A stretch of 19,814 nucleotides of DNA from Gemmatimonadota bacterium (GTDB lineage: Bacteria > Latescibacterota > UBA2968 > UBA8231), in the NCBI GenBank assembly GCA_002712305.1, contig PATE01000059.1, forward strand, positions 9,053-28,866, given 5' to 3'. Positions 1-7,606 of this stretch are shown here, one piece after another. Within the stretch, counting starts at the first letter, position 1. Every line of letters starts with the position of its first letter. A model generated the notes under the pieces. It was given only the letters and a program-made list of their open reading frames with translations, was not told where the DNA came from and searched no databases. Made by a program: the position numbers and the translations under genes.

Positions 1-314
1 TCGGCCACGACCACGGGACCGGGCCGATCGGGTGAGACGGTGTGCAGCCGCCCGTCGCCGTCTTCGTCGAAGGCCGATGCATCGTGATCTCCGAAAGACC
101 ATAAGGGGTCTCCCGCCAGATTGAAGGCTCCGATGAAGGACGGCTTCAGTCCGCCCAGACACTGGTAGACGACGAAGTCGACATCACCATCTCCGGTGAG
201 ATCACCGATGCGAAGGTCACCGCCATATCGACGGCCCTGATCGTCCATGGAGACGAATTCGTCAGGAATCAGGATGTGGCGAAACTTGATCGCCTCTTCG
301 ACCTGCGCCGCCAT
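1..314 (-). CDS. FG-GAP/VCBS-like repeat protein, N-terminal part (runs off left edge)
   Basis: Only the first 104 codons lie in the window; the frame stays open to base 1. The ATG at 314-312 shares its A with the TGA of the upstream phosphoesterase (TGATG), so it is probably translationally coupled and the start is well supported. Two acidic calcium-loop-like motifs are visible: DLTGDGDVDFVVYQ at residues 39-52 and FDEDGDGRL at about 82-90. These are typical of FG-GAP/VCBS beta-propeller repeats, including those of PL11-type rhamnogalacturonan lyases. No signal peptide or membrane segment is seen at the N-terminus, which is unusual for this repeat class and suggests a cytoplasmic protein or a missed export signal. 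Catalytic function cannot be assigned from this fragment. Confidence 0.65.
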   Translation of the reverse strand, partial: MAAQVEEAIKFRHILIPDEFVSMDDQGRRYGGDLRIGDLTGDGDVDFVVYQCLGGLKPSFIGAFNLAGDPLWSFGDHDASAFDEDGDGRLHTVSPDRPGPVVVA

Positions 315-1210
315 CAACCTGCCTTGAGCTCGACCAGGCGCGAACTCCCCTCAAAAACCGGGGCGGTGACGTACTGATATCGACCCGGCCGATACTCGTC
401 GACATGGTCAAAGTGAACGTGGCCGCAGAAGATGGCTGCCAGATTTTCACTGTCGCCGGAGACGATCAGGTCATGAAAGACCGCCGTCGCCACCTCGTCG
501 GTCGGCACTCTCCACTGTTCCCGCGTCTGCTCCGTCCATCCCTCACTGGCGGCCATCATGATGGGCGCCTTCCACTTCTCCATCACCGCAGGGGTTAGCG
601 ATGGGATGGAGATCGGAATGTGAATGAGCAGGATGCTGGGCTGATGATGACTCAATTCCGCCCGCATGAACTCGACTTGCTCGTTGGAGACCTGGTAGTT
701 GCTGTTGTCGATGGCGATCAGACGAATGCCCTCCACGACGAGGGACTGACAGGCGGGATTGTCTCCTGCGATCGGCTGAAACCGAGGATAATGAGCAGCC
801 CGCGTGTCATTCGACCATTCCAGATGAGGAAAGTGCCAGTCGTGGTTCCCCGGGGTGTAGAGATAGGGCACGTCCAGATCCGCCATACCCTCGCGGATGA
901 TGTCGACCCCTTTGTGGGACGGAAAGTGGATGATATCGCCCGTCAGGGCGGCGAAGTCGACCTGGCTGCTTTTTCCACGTGCCACAGCCTCGTCAAACAG
1001 TTGCTGAGGCGGCACGTTACCCGGTGTTCTGTCCAGGAACCGTCCTGTGACGCTGGTGACGTGTTCAGCGGCATCCGGATCCCGTTCATCTCCGGCCGCG
1101 ATGTGAGAATCGGTGATGTGGAGAAAGGACAGATCCCGCTGCAAACCCTCGATGTGAATGGTTGCCCTGCTGTGGTCGGCACTGAGCTGATGTTCGATAT
1201 GCACGGTCAC
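314..1210 (-). CDS. Calcineurin-like metallophosphoesterase
   Basis: 298 aa with the full set of metallophosphoesterase metal-ligand motifs in order: TDSH (D34, H36), GD (D92), GNHD (N122, H123), a LLIHIP histidine (H197) and GHVH (H264, H266). The family hydrolyses phosphomonoesters or phosphodiesters at a dinuclear metal centre. No signal peptide is visible, so it is predicted cytoplasmic. The start is GTG at 1210; no earlier plausible start with homology is seen. It lies 23 bp downstream of the Gfo/Idh/MocA gene and its TGA overlaps the ATG of the FG-GAP gene, so the three probably form one transcript. The substrate is unknown; cyclic nucleotides, sugar phosphates or phospholipid head groups are all possible. 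The family call is secure, the specificity is not. Confidence 0.88.
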   Translation of the reverse strand: MTVHIEHQLSADHSRATIHIEGLQRDLSFLHITDSHIAAGDERDPDAAEHVTSVTGRFLDRTPGNVPPQQLFDEAVARGKSSQVDFAALTGDIIHFPSHKGVDIIREGMADLDVPYLYTPGNHDWHFPHLEWSNDTRAAHYPRFQPIAGDNPACQSLVVEGIRLIAIDNSNYQVSNEQVEFMRAELSHHQPSILLIHIPISIPSLTPAVMEKWKAPIMMAASEGWTEQTREQWRVPTDEVATAVFHDLIVSGDSENLAAIFCGHVHFDHVDEYRPGRYQYVTAPVFEGSSRLVELKAG

Positions 1211-1233
1211 TCTTTTCGTGATGGAATCCGATT

Positions 1234-2226
1234 CTACAAGTCAATCCGCCGACCGGTTCGAGAGGACTCGAGGACCGCTTCGATGATCCGCAGCGTCCCG
1301 GTGGCATTGGCGCCCGTCGCGATGGGTTCGACGCCATCGAGGAGACAATCATGGAAGTGTTCGATGGCGGGCGCAAAGGGACGGACGCCGGCATTCACTT
1401 CGACCACCTCTGGTTCGCCACCCGTGTGGATGGTGAAATGGTCTTCGGGTGTCGGATGGCATGGCGTCAGCACATCGAGATACCCATCTGAGCCGTGAAT
1501 GAGGACTTGCTGGCCACCGGGAGCATCAAATCCCTGTTGCAGCGAGGCGTGGCGATTCCCGGCGAAGGTGAGAATGATGGAAGCTCGCGTGTCTACGTCG
1601 TAGTCGGCGTCCGTATGACATGCCGCCATCACGGAAACCGGCTCTTCGCCGAAGACGAAACGGGCGTACGTGATCGGGTAACAGCCGACATCCATCAGGC
1701 TGCCGCCTCCCAGTTCCTTGTTCATGCGGATATTGTCGGTGGGACGTTGCAGGGAGAATGTGAAACTCGCTTGCATCTGTACCAGGTCACCGATGCGACC
1801 GGCGTCGATCACCTCCCGGATTTTCAGTGACTTCGGATGATACAGAAAAACGAAAGCCTCAAAGAGCAGGACACCTTTCGCGGCACAGTCGGCAACCATC
1901 TCCTCACACTCTGCGGGTGAAATCCCCAGGGGTTTCTCGCAGAACACGTGTTTTCCGGCCGCCGCTGCCTTGGCCGTCCACTCCGCATGCATGGAGTTCG
2001 GCAACGGGTTGTAGATCGCGTCGATCTCGTCACTGGCGATCATGTCTTCATAGCTGCCGAAACTCTGAGCGATCTCGTGTTCCCTAGCAAAAGCCTCGGC
2101 TCGAGACGCATCGCGGCTGGCGACACCGACGAGTTGACCTCGAGTGGTCTGTTTCACCGAGGGCACAAACGCAGAGGCCGCAATCCCGGCCGTACTCAGG
2201 ATTCCCCAGCGGACTGTGTCACTCAT
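1234..2226 (-). CDS. Gfo/Idh/MocA family NAD(P)-dependent oxidoreductase
   Basis: 330 aa. An N-terminal Rossmann fold begins WGILSTAGIA (about residues 7-16). EKP, the family hallmark, is at 97-99, with the catalytic lysine. DVGCYP near 179-184 supplies the D and Y typical of the dihydrodiol/xylose dehydrogenase branch, and the C-terminal half is the usual GFO_IDH_MocA_C alpha/beta domain. The reaction is oxidation or reduction of a sugar or cyclic polyol hydroxyl using NAD(P). I chose ATG 2226 rather than the open extension to 2340 because the Rossmann strand starts immediately after it and GAGAAGGA lies at a good distance upstream; the extension looks non-homologous. It heads the leftward group with the phosphoesterase and is divergent from the transporter at 2499. 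Confidence 0.9.
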   Translation of the reverse strand: MSDTVRWGILSTAGIAASAFVPSVKQTTRGQLVGVASRDASRAEAFAREHEIAQSFGSYEDMIASDEIDAIYNPLPNSMHAEWTAKAAAAGKHVFCEKPLGISPAECEEMVADCAAKGVLLFEAFVFLYHPKSLKIREVIDAGRIGDLVQMQASFTFSLQRPTDNIRMNKELGGGSLMDVGCYPITYARFVFGEEPVSVMAACHTDADYDVDTRASIILTFAGNRHASLQQGFDAPGGQQVLIHGSDGYLDVLTPCHPTPEDHFTIHTGGEPEVVEVNAGVRPFAPAIEHFHDCLLDGVEPIATGANATGTLRIIEAVLESSRTGRRIDL

Positions 2227-2498
2227 TGGATTCCTTCTCGTGGAGGTTACGGATGAACGAAGGCGGATCAGATGCCAGAAAGTGTCAGACACCTGAAACC
2301 GGACGTGGGTAGATAAAGACCGTGGCCTTCTGCCGTCCATAGGAAGACGGAACCCGTGATTCTATCTGTCGCCCTTGTGTCGATACGAATCGTTCGGTGA
2401 TCTTGTGATCTCCTCTCTCACCGTCCTGCTACCGCAAAGACTGCCTTGTCCCCAAACGTCGTCGTCCCCATCCGCCTCCAGGGGAATCAGGGGTCCGT

Positions 2499-3812
2499 TT
2501 GACTCAGCGTCACATCCTCCTGATGTGGTTGCCCCTGGCTCTCAGCGCCATGCTGATGACGGGAGAGATCCTGTTAGTACAGGCCGCCGTGAGTCGCCTG
2601 CCAGACGCTAAACTCATGTTGGCCGCCTTGGGGATCATGTTCTGGCTCGAGGTCCTGATCGAGGCTCCGTTGATCATGCTGCTGTCGACGAGCACTGCAC
2701 TGACCACTTCGGCTCAGGCCTATGGGGTTTTGAAAAGGTTCATGGTGCATCTGAACCTGGGGGTGAGCGCCGTCGCCGTCTCCATCGCATTTATCGATCC
2801 GTTATTCGATCTCGTCCTGTGCGTCGGTATGGGCATTCCCGACATCGTAGCCGAGCCCACGCAGACGGGCATGAAGATCATGGGCCTGTGGCCCGCCGCC
2901 ATCGGCTGGCGACGTTTCAACCAGGGCATCCTCATTCGATATGGCCAGCCACGTCAGGTGACACTCGGTACTCTGGTCCGCCTTTTGACATCGGCTCTGG
3001 TTGCCTGCAGTCTGGTCATTTCCGGCGCCTTCAGCGGCATCGTCGTAGCCGCCATGACCTTCATGTCGGGCGTGACGGCGGAAGCGCTGTTTGCATGGTG
3101 GAAGAGCCGCGCCATCGTCGAGCGGCATCTGCGCGTCGATACCGAAGCGCCCGAACACCCACTGACCTACCGTGCAGCTGTCGACTTCCATCTTCCTTTG
3201 GCCGCCACGTCCGTGCTGTCCTATGTGGCGCTTCCCCTGGTCAATGCCGGCCTGTCGCGCATGGCGTCGCCTCAGGAGACACTGGCTGCGTGGCCGGTGG
3301 TCTACACACTCATCCTCATGTTCCGCGGTCCAGGTATTGCGATCCCTGAGACGGTGATCGCCCTCTTGCGCCGATTCGACGACCTGGCGTCACTGCGTCG
3401 TTTCTGCCTCATCGTCACCATGGGGTCCACCGCGCTGCTGGCCGTGGTGATCGTCACCCCCCTTGTGAAGCTGTACGTGAGACATGTCGTGGAGGCGCCA
3501 CGAGAATTGGAGCCCATGATCATGGTGGGCCTGCTCGGTTGTCTGCTCATTCCCGGTCTGGCCGCGTTGAGCAACTTCTATCGAGGGATCCTGATGGCCA
3601 GTCGGGCGACAAACTTCGTCTACTGGGGTATGGCGATCTATGTGGGTGCCACGGGAGTGGGCATCCTTGTGGGCGTCATATGGCAGACACCAGGAATCGT
3701 CACGGCCGCCGTTGCCATCTCGGTGGCGACCGTGTTGGAGACGGGTTATCTACAGCGACGATCGGCGGCCGTGCGAGCCATCAAGTGGCCAGCTAAGAGA
3801 GAGAGTTCATGA
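2499..3812 (+). CDS. Polytopic membrane transporter, MOP superfamily, ANKH-like
   Basis: 437 aa with about 11-12 hydrophobic segments (roughly 6-28, 38-62, 84-108, 155-176, 178-200, 228-250, 264-290, 302-322, 338-358, 374-396, 398-416). The two halves are visibly duplicated: LPLALS...AAVSRLPD...LAALG (11-45) matches LPLAAT...AGLSRMAS...LAAWP (232-266), and FNQGILIRYGQPR (140-152) matches FYRGILMASRATN (360-372). This two-fold repeat is the MATE/MOP flippase architecture. The WP-(x)n-GILIRY region and the late-helix pattern resemble the progressive ankylosis (ANKH) branch, known in animals for pyrophosphate/ATP/citrate export. Start is TTG 2499 with AGGGG upstream; the next candidate is ATG at 2523. 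It overlaps the following kinase gene by ATGA. Inner-membrane export of a small polyanion or lipid-linked substrate is inference. Confidence 0.7.
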   Translation: MTQRHILLMWLPLALSAMLMTGEILLVQAAVSRLPDAKLMLAALGIMFWLEVLIEAPLIMLLSTSTALTTSAQAYGVLKRFMVHLNLGVSAVAVSIAFIDPLFDLVLCVGMGIPDIVAEPTQTGMKIMGLWPAAIGWRRFNQGILIRYGQPRQVTLGTLVRLLTSALVACSLVISGAFSGIVVAAMTFMSGVTAEALFAWWKSRAIVERHLRVDTEAPEHPLTYRAAVDFHLPLAATSVLSYVALPLVNAGLSRMASPQETLAAWPVVYTLILMFRGPGIAIPETVIALLRRFDDLASLRRFCLIVTMGSTALLAVVIVTPLVKLYVRHVVEAPRELEPMIMVGLLGCLLIPGLAALSNFYRGILMASRATNFVYWGMAIYVGATGVGILVGVIWQTPGIVTAAVAISVATVLETGYLQRRSAAVRAIKWPAKRESS

Positions 3813-4714
3813 GACCCACAGCGATTGACATTCAGCGGCTGTGTGGCTTCGACGTACGGAGTATTCGTCCCTTCGGGGACAGTACGCGTGCCTTCTTTGC
3901 GGCAACGGAGGCAGGTCCCACGGTTTTGCGGATTCACGACGCGGCACGAACCGCCGCCCACCCCGGAGAGATGCGAAGCCTGCTTCTGTGCGAAGAGGCG
4001 GGGTATCTCGCACCACGGCTATTCAAAACCGCGACGGGTGACGTGTTGTTCCCGTGGGAGGATGGCGAAGGATACATGACGAGTTGGATCGAGGGCGAGG
4101 AACCCACGGGATCCGTCGACGACGCTTGCCAGTTCGGCGTCACGACGAGACAGCTGCATGCCATTCCGGCGCAGGGCCGAGATCTCCCGACCACGACATT
4201 CTCACCACCCTCATCGCGACGTGATTTCCAAAGACTCGATGCCGATCCAGCCGTGCGCGCCGGGGAAGGGTATGAAGCGTTGCGGGATCAACTGCATACC
4301 GCATGGGGTGGGATGTCCGATCTGGACGACATGCCGAAAGCCATCGTGCACACGGACGTTCACTGGGGAAATACGGTTCGGACGCCGGCAGGCGACATGG
4401 TGCTGATCGACTGGGATGACGCCGGGCTAGGGCCTGCGATCCAGGATATGGGATACTTCATCGCTCACAAAGCCGTACTGCCCACCGAGGGTGTTCGATG
4501 GGCGCCTGAGATGAGTATCGCCTTTCTCCAGGGATACGAACAAGCACGCCCCCTGAGCGACGCAGAGCGTCAGGCTCTGCCCCACTCCATCGTCTACGGG
4601 GCACCCTCCTACGTACTGCCCCCTGGGAGAATCGGATCTTCTCCCTCAACTGGGACCGCGTCAGAGCCGTTCTCGACGAACCCGAAACAGTGCGGGGAAA
4701 TCGGCCTGGGCTAG
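3809..4714 (+). CDS. APH/ChoK-like phosphotransferase, C-terminus probably frameshifted
   Basis: The frame encodes 301 aa. The kinase catalytic loop HTDVHWGN (H181, D183, N188) and the metal-binding DWDD (D201) identify the aminoglycoside/choline phosphotransferase fold, which phosphorylates small hydroxylated molecules with ATP. The N-lobe runs from about 15 to 95 with the hinge near MTSWIEGEE. The ATG overlaps the transporter stop (ATGA), so the two are coupled. After residue 270 the frame turns into Ser/Thr/Pro-rich, uncharacteristic sequence. The frame one base earlier reads PWENRIFSLNWDRVRAVLDE, a normal amphipathic C-terminus, beginning at a run of five C (4619-4623). A lost C is the simplest explanation. 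The restored frame stays open to 5034, overlapping the convergent SMP-30 gene, so the true end is uncertain. Confidence 0.8.
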   Translation: MRPTAIDIQRLCGFDVRSIRPFGDSTRAFFAATEAGPTVLRIHDAARTAAHPGEMRSLLLCEEAGYLAPRLFKTATGDVLFPWEDGEGYMTSWIEGEEPTGSVDDACQFGVTTRQLHAIPAQGRDLPTTTFSPPSSRRDFQRLDADPAVRAGEGYEALRDQLHTAWGGMSDLDDMPKAIVHTDVHWGNTVRTPAGDMVLIDWDDAGLGPAIQDMGYFIAHKAVLPTEGVRWAPEMSIAFLQGYEQARPLSDAERQALPHSIVYGAPSYVLPPGRIGSSPSTGTASEPFSTNPKQCGEIGLG

Positions 4715-4758
4715 CTGAGGCTCTTTCGAAGCCCCTCTGGGCGGCGGCGGCTGGCAGA

Positions 4759-5754
4759 TCAGCTCAGAGCAGCGCCGGTGGCGTTGACGTAGAGCGCATA
4801 GATGGATGTGCTGCCCGCCATAAAGAGTCTGTTCCGTTTGGTTCCGCCGAAACAGAGATTGCCAATCGCCTCCGGCGTATGCAGAATCGCCAGAAGAGTG
4901 CCGTCGGGGGCATGCACTCGAACCCCATTCGTGTCGGGCCCGCCCCACCCCCAACTGCACCACAGATTGCCCTGTGTGTCGCAGCGAATGCCGTCTGTCA
5001 TGCCGGGCGCGTAGTCGGCGAAGACTCGTGGTGACTCTGCGCGTTTTCCATCGGCGGTGACATCGAACTCAATCACATTGGCCGGATAGTCCCCATCGGT
5101 CTTGCCTGTATCCACGACGTAGACGCTCGTGTGGTCAGGAGAGAAGCAGATTCCGTTCGGCCGGCGCATGGGCTCTTCGGCGATGACACTCAACTCCCCC
5201 GAGGTAGCATCGACGCGATACACTCGCGTGGGTAGCTCGTGTTGGGCCCGATGCCCCTCGTAGTCCCACAGCGTCCCGTATCCCGGATCGGTGAACCACA
5301 CTGATCCATCGGCGTGCACAGCGGCATCGTTGGGGGCATTCAGCGGTTTGCCCTCGCATCGATCGGCCAGCACCGTCCAGGTGCCGTCGTACTCACGCCG
5401 CGTTACCCGCCGGGAGTCGTGCTCGCAGGCGACGAGACGACCCTGAAGATCGCGCGTGTGGCCGTTGGCATAGTTCGATTCATGCTGAAAGGTGGTGACC
5501 CGCCCATCGTCTGCATTCCACCGCAACGTGCGATGATTGGGGATGTCGGAGAAGATCAGGCAGCCCCAGTCGCCCATCCAGACCGGTCCCTCCGTCCACT
5601 GCGCCGCATCGTGACCCGTCCCGTGCCAGATTCGCAGCAGCGTCGAATTGCCCTGCTTGCCGTCGAACCTTGGATCCAGCACTTCCCACGCGGGTTCGGG
5701 ATAAGCAACGGGCGTCTGCCCAGTCCAGTCTCGATCTCTTCCGTATTTATCCAT
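4759..5754 (-). CDS. SMP-30/gluconolactonase/LRE family protein
   Basis: 331 aa six-bladed propeller of the SMP-30/Gnl family, which hydrolyses sugar lactones with one divalent metal. Visible signatures: WTEGPVW with the metal ligand E55, LNAPND with N142, RRPNGICFSPD with N200, MTDGIRCD with D254, and the closing GNLCFGG (299-304). These four ligand positions are all intact, so activity is expected. ATG 5754 opens the frame after a purine-rich GAGAGA. No signal peptide is visible. It is the last gene of the leftward run, 39 bp after the ABC-F gene, and converges on the phosphotransferase with a 44-bp gap. A role in lactone hydrolysis after a sugar dehydrogenase is plausible, but the nearest dehydrogenase genes are in other transcripts. 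Confidence 0.9.
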   Translation of the reverse strand: MDKYGRDRDWTGQTPVAYPEPAWEVLDPRFDGKQGNSTLLRIWHGTGHDAAQWTEGPVWMGDWGCLIFSDIPNHRTLRWNADDGRVTTFQHESNYANGHTRDLQGRLVACEHDSRRVTRREYDGTWTVLADRCEGKPLNAPNDAAVHADGSVWFTDPGYGTLWDYEGHRAQHELPTRVYRVDATSGELSVIAEEPMRRPNGICFSPDHTSVYVVDTGKTDGDYPANVIEFDVTADGKRAESPRVFADYAPGMTDGIRCDTQGNLWCSWGWGGPDTNGVRVHAPDGTLLAILHTPEAIGNLCFGGTKRNRLFMAGSTSIYALYVNATGAALS

Positions 5755-5793
5755 GTGATTTCGATCTCTCGTCAGGTAGCCAGCCAGTATGCC

Positions 5794-7584
5794 TCATGCA
5801 CTGCGCACTTCCTCCAGTTGCTCCCACCGTGCCAGCGACTGGTTCAGTTCTGTCTCCGCCTCGGCGAGCCGGGTCTGCACAGCGGACACGTCGGTTCCAT
5901 TCGTATAGGTATCTGGTGAGGACAACGACGCTTGCAGTTGCTGAATCTCCGTCTCCAACTGGTCGATGTGCTCGGGCAGTTGGTCGAGCTCACGTCCCTC
6001 TTTGTAGCTCAGTTTCCGAGGACGCGATCGCGGAGTGTCGTCAGACAAAGGACCCGTCGATGCCGAGGAGACAGCCCGGGGCTTCTTCGATGGGGACGCG
6101 TCAGGTGCCGGCTGCTGACGCTGCCAGTCGCTGTACCCACCGATGTATTCCTTCACACCGCCTGACCCGTCGAAGGCGATCGTCGCCGTGGCGACATTGT
6201 CGAGGAATGTCCGATCGTGGCTGACCAGCAGGACTGTACCCGAAAAGGTGACCAGCGTCGCCTCCAGCACGTCAAGTGTTTCCGCGTCCAGATCGTTTGT
6301 CGGTTCGTCGAGGGCCAGCACATTCGCCGGCATGGTGAACAGCTTGGCCAGCAAGAGTCGATTGCGTTCGCCACCGGAAAGGACAGCGACCTTGTTCATG
6401 GCCTTCTCTTTGGTGAACAGAAAATCCTGCAGATACGCAAAGACGTGTTTCGTCTTGCCATCCACATCGACGCGATCAGACCCGTTGGCGACGCTGTCGA
6501 AGACCGTCTTGTCCTCGTCGAGCTGCGCACGCATCTGATCGAAATAGGCGACCTGTAGTCTCAGTCCGTGTTTGACTCGCCCTGCCTGCGGGGTCAGCTC
6601 GCCCAACAGAAGGCGTAGCAGTGTCGTCTTTCCGGCGCCATTCGGCCCGAGGAGGCAGATCTTGTCTCCTCTCAGGATTTCGGTTGTAAAGCCGTCGACG
6701 ATGGGGCGATCGTCGTAGCCGAAACGCAGATCCTGCACCGTGATCACCCGTTTGCTGCTCTTTTCGCTCTGCTGGAGCTTCGCCCGGACCCCGCCGACGC
6801 CCTGGCGCATGCGCCGACGTTCCTCCCTCATCCGCAGCAGCGCCCGAACGCGGCCCTCGTTGCGCGTGCGTCTCGCACGAACCCCCTGGCGCAGCCACGC
6901 CTCTTCCTCCTTCAGGCGCTGATCGAACTGGCCCTGCTGCGCCTGCTCGGCTTCCAATTGGGCCTCGCGGCGCTGCAGATACGTGGGATAGTCGCAGTTC
7001 CAGTTGAAGAGTCGTCCTCGATCGATCTCGAGGATGCGCGTCGCCAACGTTCGGGTCAGTGCCCGATCGTGGGTGATAAACAGCAGGGCACCCCGGCGCT
7101 TAAGCAGGAATTCCTCGAGCCAGAGGATCGCGTCGATGTCGAGATGATTTGTCGGCTCGTCCAGCAGCAGCAGATCCGGTTCCGTCGCCAGGGCTCTGGC
7201 CAGCAGAGCCCGTCGTTTCATCCCCACCGACAGCGTGGGAAAGTCGGCATCGGGGGACAGCTGCATCTTCGACAGCACGATGTCGACCACGGGCGGGCCC
7301 GTCTTCTGTTCGGGAACCGCAGCGGCCACCACATCTCGGATCGTCCCGGCCAGCGTCTCAGGAACATCCTGAGACAACAGGGCCACTCGGGTGTGCGGCT
7401 GCCAGTGGAGCACCCCATCGTCCGGATGCAGTTCTCCAGTGAGAATGCGCAACAGCGACGACTTGCCCGCGCCATTGCGCCCTAAGAGGCAGAGCCGTTC
7501 ACCGGGCTCGATCTGCAGATTGACCCCGGCGAACAAAGGCACGTCGTAAGCCAGCGCCACCCCGTTGAGTGAGACCAATGCCAT
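5794..7584 (-). CDS. uup: ABC-F family ATPase, Uup-type
   Basis: 596 aa with two ATP-binding cassettes and no membrane domain. Cassette 1: Walker A GRNGAGKS (35-42), degenerate signature LSVGMKRR (118-125), Walker B LDEPTNHLD (141-149), H-loop THD (171-173). Cassette 2: GPNGAGKT (313-320), LSGGE (402-406), LDEPTNDLD (425-433), SHD (455-457). The linker carries EEAWLRQGVRARRTRNEGR (227-245), the Uup hallmark. A basic Pro/Ser-rich tether (about 495-525) leads to a C-terminal coiled coil (530-595), the Uup DNA/ribosome-binding domain. ABC-F proteins act at the ribosomal E site or in translation homeostasis. It starts 9 bp after the aldo/keto reductase stop; a small hairpin spans that stop and overlaps the SD-like GGAG. 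Other ABC-F subfamilies are less likely given the linker and tail. Confidence 0.93.
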   Translation of the reverse strand: MALVSLNGVALAYDVPLFAGVNLQIEPGERLCLLGRNGAGKSSLLRILTGELHPDDGVLHWQPHTRVALLSQDVPETLAGTIRDVVAAAVPEQKTGPPVVDIVLSKMQLSPDADFPTLSVGMKRRALLARALATEPDLLLLDEPTNHLDIDAILWLEEFLLKRRGALLFITHDRALTRTLATRILEIDRGRLFNWNCDYPTYLQRREAQLEAEQAQQGQFDQRLKEEEAWLRQGVRARRTRNEGRVRALLRMREERRRMRQGVGGVRAKLQQSEKSSKRVITVQDLRFGYDDRPIVDGFTTEILRGDKICLLGPNGAGKTTLLRLLLGELTPQAGRVKHGLRLQVAYFDQMRAQLDEDKTVFDSVANGSDRVDVDGKTKHVFAYLQDFLFTKEKAMNKVAVLSGGERNRLLLAKLFTMPANVLALDEPTNDLDAETLDVLEATLVTFSGTVLLVSHDRTFLDNVATATIAFDGSGGVKEYIGGYSDWQRQQPAPDASPSKKPRAVSSASTGPLSDDTPRSRPRKLSYKEGRELDQLPEHIDQLETEIQQLQASLSSPDTYTNGTDVSAVQTRLAEAETELNQSLARWEQLEEVRSA

Positions 7585-7588
7585 GGAC

Positions 7589-7606
7589 GAGCGTCAGCGC
7601 TCCTTC
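7589..7606 (-). promoter_or_regulatory. Hairpin over reductase stop, overlapping the uup SD
   Basis: In the minus-strand transcript GAGCG-CUGA-CGCUC can pair (five perfect base pairs, tetranucleotide loop) across the aldo/keto reductase UGA. The 5' arm overlaps the only SD-like sequence (AAGGAG), which lies 15 nt before the uup AUG. A ribosome terminating at the reductase stop would open the hairpin. Translational coupling is an inference; the stem is short. Confidence 0.35.

Noticed and set aside
620-1498. 292-codon open frame on the plus strand
   Set aside because: It lies antisense to the phosphoesterase and oxidoreductase genes, whose motifs are intact; its translation shows no domain pattern.
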